This document shows, piece by piece, positions 13,109-17,100 of a stretch of 17,100 nucleotides of DNA. Origin of the DNA: Pseudomonadota bacterium (GTDB lineage Bacteria > Pseudomonadota > Gammaproteobacteria > Xanthomonadales > Xanthomonadaceae). Made by a program: the position numbers and the translations under genes. The number at the start of each line of letters is the position of its first letter. The stretch's first letter is position 1. The stretch lies in the NCBI GenBank assembly GCA_025355485.1, contig JANXZP010000235.1:1-17100 (forward strand). The letters are read 5' to 3'. Under the pieces are notes generated by a model, which did not search any database, was not told where the DNA came from, and was given only the letters and a program-made list of their open reading frames with translations.

Positions 13109-13771
13109 TTACAGTTTGAATTCGACGGTGACGCGCGCGACGCCACCCACTCTCTTGCCGCCTTCCACGCCCGGGTTGAATCGCCATTTCTTGGCGGCTT
13201 CGACCGCGGCCCGGTCAAGGTTCCTGTTGCGGCTGGATCGCTCGACCCGCACATCCAGGGCTTCTCCCGAATCGCTCACCGTGACCAGCAGGGTCACGGT
13301 GCCGGTGATCTCCTGCGCAAGCTCTTCACGCGGATATTCGGGCGGATTGTGCTGCTGGTAGGAAAGATCGATGCTGGCCCCGACGTTCGTCGCCTCCACG
13401 GGCCGCGCCGGAGGCGAAGGCGGCGGCGCTGGCGTGGACACCGGCGTCGGCGTATCGAAGATCACCGGCGGGGTCGGCGGCGGCGGCATCACATTCGGGC
13501 GCGGCGGCGGCGGGATGTCCTTCGGCTGCGGCGTCTTGATGTTTTCCGGCGGCGGCGGCGGCGGCGGCGGCGGCTTCGGCGGCGGTTCGATGATCGTCGC
13601 CGCCGTGGTGTTGTCCTTGTCCTTGTCGTTGTTCTGGAACGACGGCGGCACCAGCAACATCATGAACAGGGCGGCCTGCACCGTGACCGCGAACGCAAGG
13701 CCACTGATGCGCCCCCAGTTCAACGTATCGGGCTGTTCAAGGTGTCTGAGCTGATAGGAGGGCTGCGTCAT
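13109..13771 (-). CDS. tonB: Energy transducer TonB
   Basis: This 220-residue protein spans the periplasm and pulls on TonB-dependent receptors to drive uptake of siderophores, cobalamin and, in xanthomonads, plant sugars. Layout: cytoplasmic 1-20, one membrane helix (22-42), a proline-rich spacer (62-125, including nine consecutive CCG prolines at 67-75), and the C-terminal TonB domain (about 143-220, with PPEYPREE, ITGTVTLLVTVSDSGEALDVRVERSS and KKWRFNP). In the anchor helix, E. coli TonB has S16-x3-H20; the aligned positions here are A28 and Q32 (AVTVQAALF). It heads the tonB-exbB-exbD1-exbD2 operon. No clear Shine-Dalgarno sequence precedes the ATG at 13771. Confidence 0.95.
   Translation of the reverse strand: MTQPSYQLRHLEQPDTLNWGRISGLAFAVTVQAALFMMLLVPPSFQNNDKDKDNTTAATIIEPPPKPPPPPPPPPENIKTPQPKDIPPPPRPNVMPPPPTPPVIFDTPTPVSTPAPPPSPPARPVEATNVGASIDLSYQQHNPPEYPREELAQEITGTVTLLVTVSDSGEALDVRVERSSRNRNLDRAAVEAAKKWRFNPGVEGGKRVGGVARVTVEFKL
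13548..13574. repeat. (GGC)9 trinucleotide repeat within tonB
   Basis: Nine uninterrupted GGC triplets on the plus strand encode, on the minus strand, the run of nine prolines at TonB 67-75. Further imperfect copies flank it (13501-13512 and 13577-13585). A pure tract like this can gain or lose whole triplets by slippage without breaking the frame. Confidence 0.9.
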
Positions 13772-13790
13772 GCGCTGGGCGGCTTCGTTG

Positions 13791-13806
13791 TGTCTCGTTG
13801 TCTCGT
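13791..13806. repeat. Tandem octamer TGTCTCGT x2 in the tonB leader
   Basis: Two perfect head-to-tail copies (13791-13798 and 13799-13806) lie 20 bases upstream of the tonB start. A degenerate third copy (TTCGTTG at 13784-13790) lies on the tonB side. Confidence 0.7.
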
Positions 13807-13843
13807 CGTGGCCGCGCCGGTCATGCTGGTGCGGGAATCCATT

Positions 13844-13871
13844 AGCTTATATCAAACAGGTAGCCGGTCAA
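13844..13871 (-). promoter_or_regulatory. Candidate promoter of the tonB-exbB-exbD1-exbD2 operon
   Basis: On the minus strand TTGACC (13871-13866, 5 of 6 matches) is followed after 16 bp by TAAGCT (13849-13844), in an AT-rich island of an otherwise GC-rich gap. TATAAG (13851-13846) is an alternative -10 with a 14-bp spacer. Transcription would start near 13837, giving a leader of about 66 bases. No clear 19-bp Fur box is visible. Confidence 0.4.
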
Positions 13872-13900
13872 ACACCATCGGGAGCAATCTGCCGAACAGG

Positions 13901-15136
13901 TCACTTTTTCTTGCCCGGTTTCTTGGCGACCCCGCTGGCGCGCTCGATGATGCCGCGCGCCTCCGAGGGATTCTTCACGCCTTTCTGCAACGCGCGCTCT
14001 GCTGCGGCCCTGGCTTCCGCCGCCTGGTTCTGGTTGTTGTAAACCTTGGCCAGGTTCAATGCGGCTTCGCCATCGGTGGATGCGGCATCGGCCTTGCGAT
14101 ACGCATCGATCGCCAGCGCGGTTTGGTTGGTGAAATAGTAATCCTCGGCGAGCGCCGTATAGACCTCCGCATTGGGTTGCAGGATGCCCTTTTGCAGTCC
14201 TTCGTTGATGACCGCGATGCTGTCTTTCTCGCGGCCCTTGATGTTCGAGTACAGCACATACAGCCCGCGATAATCCTTCGCGTCGGTCAGCAGTCCGCGC
14301 TTGCGCGCATCGTCCAGTTGCGCGGCGGCCTTGTCGGGCTGCCCGGCCTGTTGATACACAGCGGCCAGATTCAAGATCGCGGCCTTGTCGTCCGGGTGCG
14401 CATGCACGATGTCCTGCGCGACTTTTGCGGCGCGCTCGGGCTGCTTGAGCTCGAAATAGCTGGCAAACAGCATCTGCTGCTCGCCCTGATCCGGTTTCGC
14501 CGACGCGTCGACGGACTTTTGCAGGGCCTGCGCCGCACTCGCATAGTCCTTCTTCGCGAAGCTCGCACGCCCGCGAATGCCGTTGTACTCGGGCTTGTCC
14601 AGCTTCGTTTCCGCTGCCAGGCGATTCAAGGTCGCCAAACCCGTATCGGCCTGGTTCCCTGCGATCTGCGCCAGCGCCAGGTTCAGCATGGTTTGGTAGT
14701 GGTCGTTGTTGGGCAATGCGTTTTCGGTCAGGCAGTCCTGCAGGTTTTCGGCGGTCTTGGCGTAGTCGTGCTTGCCAAAATTGGCGTAACCGATTCCCTG
14801 GTACGCGGCCGCGCGATCGAAATGGTTGGCTTTGGGATCGGCGAGCATCTTCTCGCCCAGCGCGATCGCCTCGTCGTTGTTCTTGGCATCGACCAGCGCG
14901 TGCATCTGCATGATGTTCTTGGCCATGCCAGGCGTTGCCTGGATGTCCGGATCCTTGCGCGTGGCATCGGGATACATCTGCACGACCTTCACTGGCCTTT
15001 TCTTGACCAAATCGTGTTTGTCCGTCGACTTGACTTCATCGCCAAGATCGTCCTGCGCGTGAGCGAGCGGCACGGCCAAGGCCGCGGCGATGATTGCCGT
15101 GAGGACAAAACCCCGGGGGTTCCGTAATGAGTACAT
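13901..15136 (-). CDS. Secreted TPR-repeat protein of unknown function
   Basis: This 411-residue protein has a signal peptide (MYSLRNPRGFVLTAIIAAALAVPLAHA, cleavage after AHA at 25-27) and so should be periplasmic or attached outside the inner membrane. The rest is alpha-helical tetratricopeptide-like repeats, seen as AAAYQGIGYANFGKHDYAKT, AILNLAAVYQQAGQPDKAAA, YTALAEDYYFTNQTALAIDA and ALNLAKVYNNQNQAAEA. It ends in a lysine-rich tail (KKPGKKK). TPR arrays mediate protein-protein contacts; no enzyme domain is present. The start at 15136 is fixed by AAAGGA a few bases upstream; the longer start at 15163 lacks a ribosome site. It lies between gyrB and tonB on the same strand, so a link to TonB function is possible but unproven. 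Confidence 0.8.
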   Translation of the reverse strand: MYSLRNPRGFVLTAIIAAALAVPLAHAQDDLGDEVKSTDKHDLVKKRPVKVVQMYPDATRKDPDIQATPGMAKNIMQMHALVDAKNNDEAIALGEKMLADPKANHFDRAAAYQGIGYANFGKHDYAKTAENLQDCLTENALPNNDHYQTMLNLALAQIAGNQADTGLATLNRLAAETKLDKPEYNGIRGRASFAKKDYASAAQALQKSVDASAKPDQGEQQMLFASYFELKQPERAAKVAQDIVHAHPDDKAAILNLAAVYQQAGQPDKAAAQLDDARKRGLLTDAKDYRGLYVLYSNIKGREKDSIAVINEGLQKGILQPNAEVYTALAEDYYFTNQTALAIDAYRKADAASTDGEAALNLAKVYNNQNQAAEARAAAERALQKGVKNPSEARGIIERASGVAKKPGKKK

Positions 15137-15186
15137 GCTGAATCCTTTGCTTCCAGTCGCCACGCGCAGCGCGCGCCGGGCCCGAC

Positions 15187-15216
15187 AGACTAAACGGAGT
15201 TAGTGTGTTTACTCAA
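15187..15216 (-). promoter_or_regulatory. Candidate promoter of the TPR-protein gene
   Basis: On the minus strand TTGAGT (15216-15211) and TAGTCT (15192-15187) are separated by 18 bp, each matching the sigma70 consensus at four of six positions. The leader would be about 45 bases. The 177-base gap after gyrB (15137-15312) otherwise holds only a short hairpin (GTCGC/GCGAC at 15245-15259) without a T tract, so no intrinsic terminator for gyrB was seen. Confidence 0.4.
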
Positions 15217-15312
15217 GTACTCCCGGAGACGCGCTGTCATACGCGTCGCGCACTGCGACATTACGCGTGATGCGCAAGCCCGGTCGCCACTCAAGCCGTG
15301 CAACCCAGCCGC

Positions 15313-17100
15313 TCAAACGTCTAGGTTGCTGACCCGCAAGGCGTTGTCTTCGATGAAATCCCTGCGCGGCTCGACCACATCGCCCATCAGGGTCGCAAAG
15401 ATCTGATCGGCAGCCACCGCATCCTCGATACGCACCTTCAGCAGGCGTCGCGTCTCGGGGTTCACCGTGGTGTCCCAGAGCTGTTCGGGATTCATCTCGC
15501 CGAGACCCTTGAATCGCTGGATCGTGCGGCCTTTCTTGGCTTCGTCGAGCAGCCATGCATGCACCTCGGCAAAGCTGGCAATCGACTGCGTCTTGCCGGC
15601 GCGACTGACGCTGGCTCCGGATTGCAACAGCCCATCGAGCGAGCGAGCAAAGTCGCCGATCGGACGCAATTCGCCTGCATCAAACAAGCTGACCGGCAAG
15701 CTCTGGCTAACCGACAGGCCGTGTTGCTGGCGTTCGACCACCAGCGCTGCCGGATGCGCATCGTCAGCCGCAAGTCCGCGAAGAACGTATTGCGGGCGAC
15801 CCAGTCGAACCGCTCCCAGTCGCTGCTGCAGTTGCGTGAGCCACGCGTCGCGCGCAGCAGCTTGCTCGAACAGTGCGGCGCTCGGCGGCGGCATTTCCAG
15901 CATCGCGTGCAAGACGGTGCTGTCGAAGCGATAGGCGTTGCGCGCGATCGCGTCCTGCGCGGCGACCAGGTCCAGCAGCAGCTTTTCGAGGGCGACACCC
16001 GTGATCGGCGGCGCTGATTCGCCAGGCCGCAGTTCGGCGCCCTCGACCGCGTTGTTCACCAGGTACTGGTTCAGCGCACTGTCGTCCTTGAGGTACAGCT
16101 CGGTCTTGCCCTGCTTGATCTTGTACAGCGGCGGCAGGCCGATGTAGATGTGGCCGCGCTCGATGAGCTCGGGCATCTGCCGGTAGAAGAACGTCAGCAG
16201 CAGGGTGCGGATGTGCGAGCCGTCGACGTCGGCGTCGGTCATCAGGATGATGCGGTGGTAGCGCAGCTTGTCCGGGTTGTACTCGTCCTTGCCGATCCCG
16301 CAGCCGAGCGCGGTGATCAGGGTGCCGACCTCGGCGCTGCCGAGCATCTTGTCGAAGCGCGCGCGCTCGACATTGAGGATCTTGCCCTTGAGCGGAAGGA
16401 TCGCCTGGGTCTTGCGGTTGCGGCCCTGTTTGGCCGAGCCGCCTGCCGAATCGCCCTCGACGATGAACAGCTCCGACAGTGCCGGATCCTTTTCCTGGCA
16501 ATCGGCGAGCTTGCCGGGCAGGCCGGCGATGTCGAGCGCGCCCTTGCGGCGGGTCAGTTCGCGTGCCTTGCGCGCGGCTTCGCGCGCGCGCGCGGCGTCG
16601 ACCACCTTCTCGGCGATCGCGCGCGCTTCAGAAGGATGCTCTTGCAGGAAGTTACCGAGTTTTTCGGCGACGATCGCTTCAACAACGGGTTTCACCTCGG
16701 AAGATACGAGCTTTTCCTTGGTCTGCGATGAGAAACTTGGATCCGGCACCTTGACCGACAATACCGCGATCATGCCTTCGCGCATGTCGTCGCCGGCCAA
16801 GGTGATCTTGGCCTGCTTGGCGATCCCGGATTGCTCAATGTATGCGTTCAACGTGCGGGTCAGCGCGGCGCGAAAACCGGCCAGATGGGTACCCCCGTCC
16901 TTCTGTGGAATGGTGTTGGTGAAACAGAACATGGTTTCCTGATAGGCATCGGTCCATTGCAGGGCAATGTCCACGGTGATGCCAGCCTGCTCACCGCTGG
17001 CTGCGATCACGGAGGGATGCAGCGGGGTCTTGAGCTGGGCCAGATGCTCGACGAAGCTGCGGATGCCGCCCTCGTATTCGAACAGGTCGCGCCGGCCTTC
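15313..17100 (-). CDS. gyrB: DNA gyrase subunit B, C-terminal three quarters (N-terminus off right edge)
   Basis: The frame is open to the window edge, giving 595 residues plus a TGA stop; about 215 residues with most of the ATPase domain lie beyond the edge. Visible parts are the end of the GHKL ATPase domain, the transducer domain (including IPQKDGGTHLAGFRAAL) and the TOPRIM domain with VEGDSAGGSAKQGR (E codon at 16456-16458) and MTDADVDGSHIRTLLLTFFYR. Then comes the roughly 170-residue insertion typical of proteobacterial GyrB, and the C-terminal QRFKGLGEMNPEQLW. GyrB with GyrA introduces negative supercoils using ATP. Residues matching E. coli D426 and K447, where quinolone resistance changes occur, are the usual Asp and Lys. 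ParE is unlikely because it lacks this insertion. Confidence 0.97.
   Translation of the reverse strand, partial: EGRRDLFEYEGGIRSFVEHLAQLKTPLHPSVIAASGEQAGITVDIALQWTDAYQETMFCFTNTIPQKDGGTHLAGFRAALTRTLNAYIEQSGIAKQAKITLAGDDMREGMIAVLSVKVPDPSFSSQTKEKLVSSEVKPVVEAIVAEKLGNFLQEHPSEARAIAEKVVDAARAREAARKARELTRRKGALDIAGLPGKLADCQEKDPALSELFIVEGDSAGGSAKQGRNRKTQAILPLKGKILNVERARFDKMLGSAEVGTLITALGCGIGKDEYNPDKLRYHRIILMTDADVDGSHIRTLLLTFFYRQMPELIERGHIYIGLPPLYKIKQGKTELYLKDDSALNQYLVNNAVEGAELRPGESAPPITGVALEKLLLDLVAAQDAIARNAYRFDSTVLHAMLEMPPPSAALFEQAAARDAWLTQLQQRLGAVRLGRPQYVLRGLAADDAHPAALVVERQQHGLSVSQSLPVSLFDAGELRPIGDFARSLDGLLQSGASVSRAGKTQSIASFAEVHAWLLDEAKKGRTIQRFKGLGEMNPEQLWDTTVNPETRRLLKVRIEDAVAADQIFATLMGDVVEPRRDFIEDNALRVSNLDV

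Noticed and set aside
13501..13590. GGC-rich repeats as a CRISPR or REP array
   Set aside because: The repeats are in frame within the proline-rich spacer of TonB and have no spacer structure.
13835..13860. Possible Fur box at the tonB promoter
   Set aside because: The AT-rich stretch shares GATA and TAAT pieces with Fur sites but does not form a recognisable 19-bp palindrome. I kept only the promoter call.
13349..15127. 592-codon plus-strand ORF over tonB and the TPR gene
   Set aside because: It starts in the GGC repeat and reads as poly-Arg. It has no signal or domain and runs antisense across two real genes and the promoter gap between them.
15241..15268. Hairpin with ACGCGT arms after gyrB as a terminator
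   Set aside because: The inner stem is only 5 bp, the outer arms are a self-palindrome, and no T tract follows on either strand.

Overview
The window is GC-rich, densely coded bacterial chromosome. The protein set points to a gammaproteobacterium of the Xanthomonadales (Lysobacterales): a tonB-exbB-exbD-exbD cluster close to gyrB, a PdxJ beginning VNLNKIAVLRNSRGG, and a phenylalanine hydroxylase of the xanthomonad type. Family and genus cannot be set from the sequence alone. No tRNA, rRNA, insertion sequence, phage gene or CRISPR array was seen. It reads as core chromosome.

Left part (1-7426). An rlmI-like rRNA methyltransferase runs off the left edge on the minus strand. All other genes here are on the plus strand: a rhomboid protease with an acidic tail, phenylalanine 4-hydroxylase (phhA), a small outer-membrane beta-barrel protein with a strong sigma70 promoter and a textbook terminator, fructose-1,6-bisphosphatase (fbp), cardiolipin synthase (cls), two small membrane proteins (one of the GlsB/YeaQ/YmgE family) and a stand-alone 4'-phosphopantetheinyl transferase.

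Middle (7423-11356). A 952-residue diguanylate cyclase with a periplasmic propeller sensor lies on the minus strand. Its stop codon overlaps the stop of the phosphopantetheinyl transferase tail to tail through a shared CTAG. It is divergent from pdxJ. The 259-bp gap between them holds a well-formed CRP/Clp-type palindrome. A GC-rich hairpin terminator separates pdxJ from the convergent exbD.

Right part (11378-17100). All genes are on the minus strand. In transcription order they are gyrB (N-terminus off the right edge), a secreted TPR-repeat protein, tonB, exbB and two exbD paralogues. TonB, ExbB and ExbD together energise outer-membrane transport with the proton gradient. Because gyrB usually follows dnaA-dnaN-recF, the replication origin probably lies not far beyond the right edge (inference).

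I found no convincing undescribed multi-gene system. The points most worth a second look are the CRP/Clp-like site in front of the diguanylate cyclase, -10-like hexamers exactly six bases before the start codons of rlmI and pdxJ that suggest leaderless mRNAs, and a TonB membrane anchor in which the usual Ser and His are replaced.
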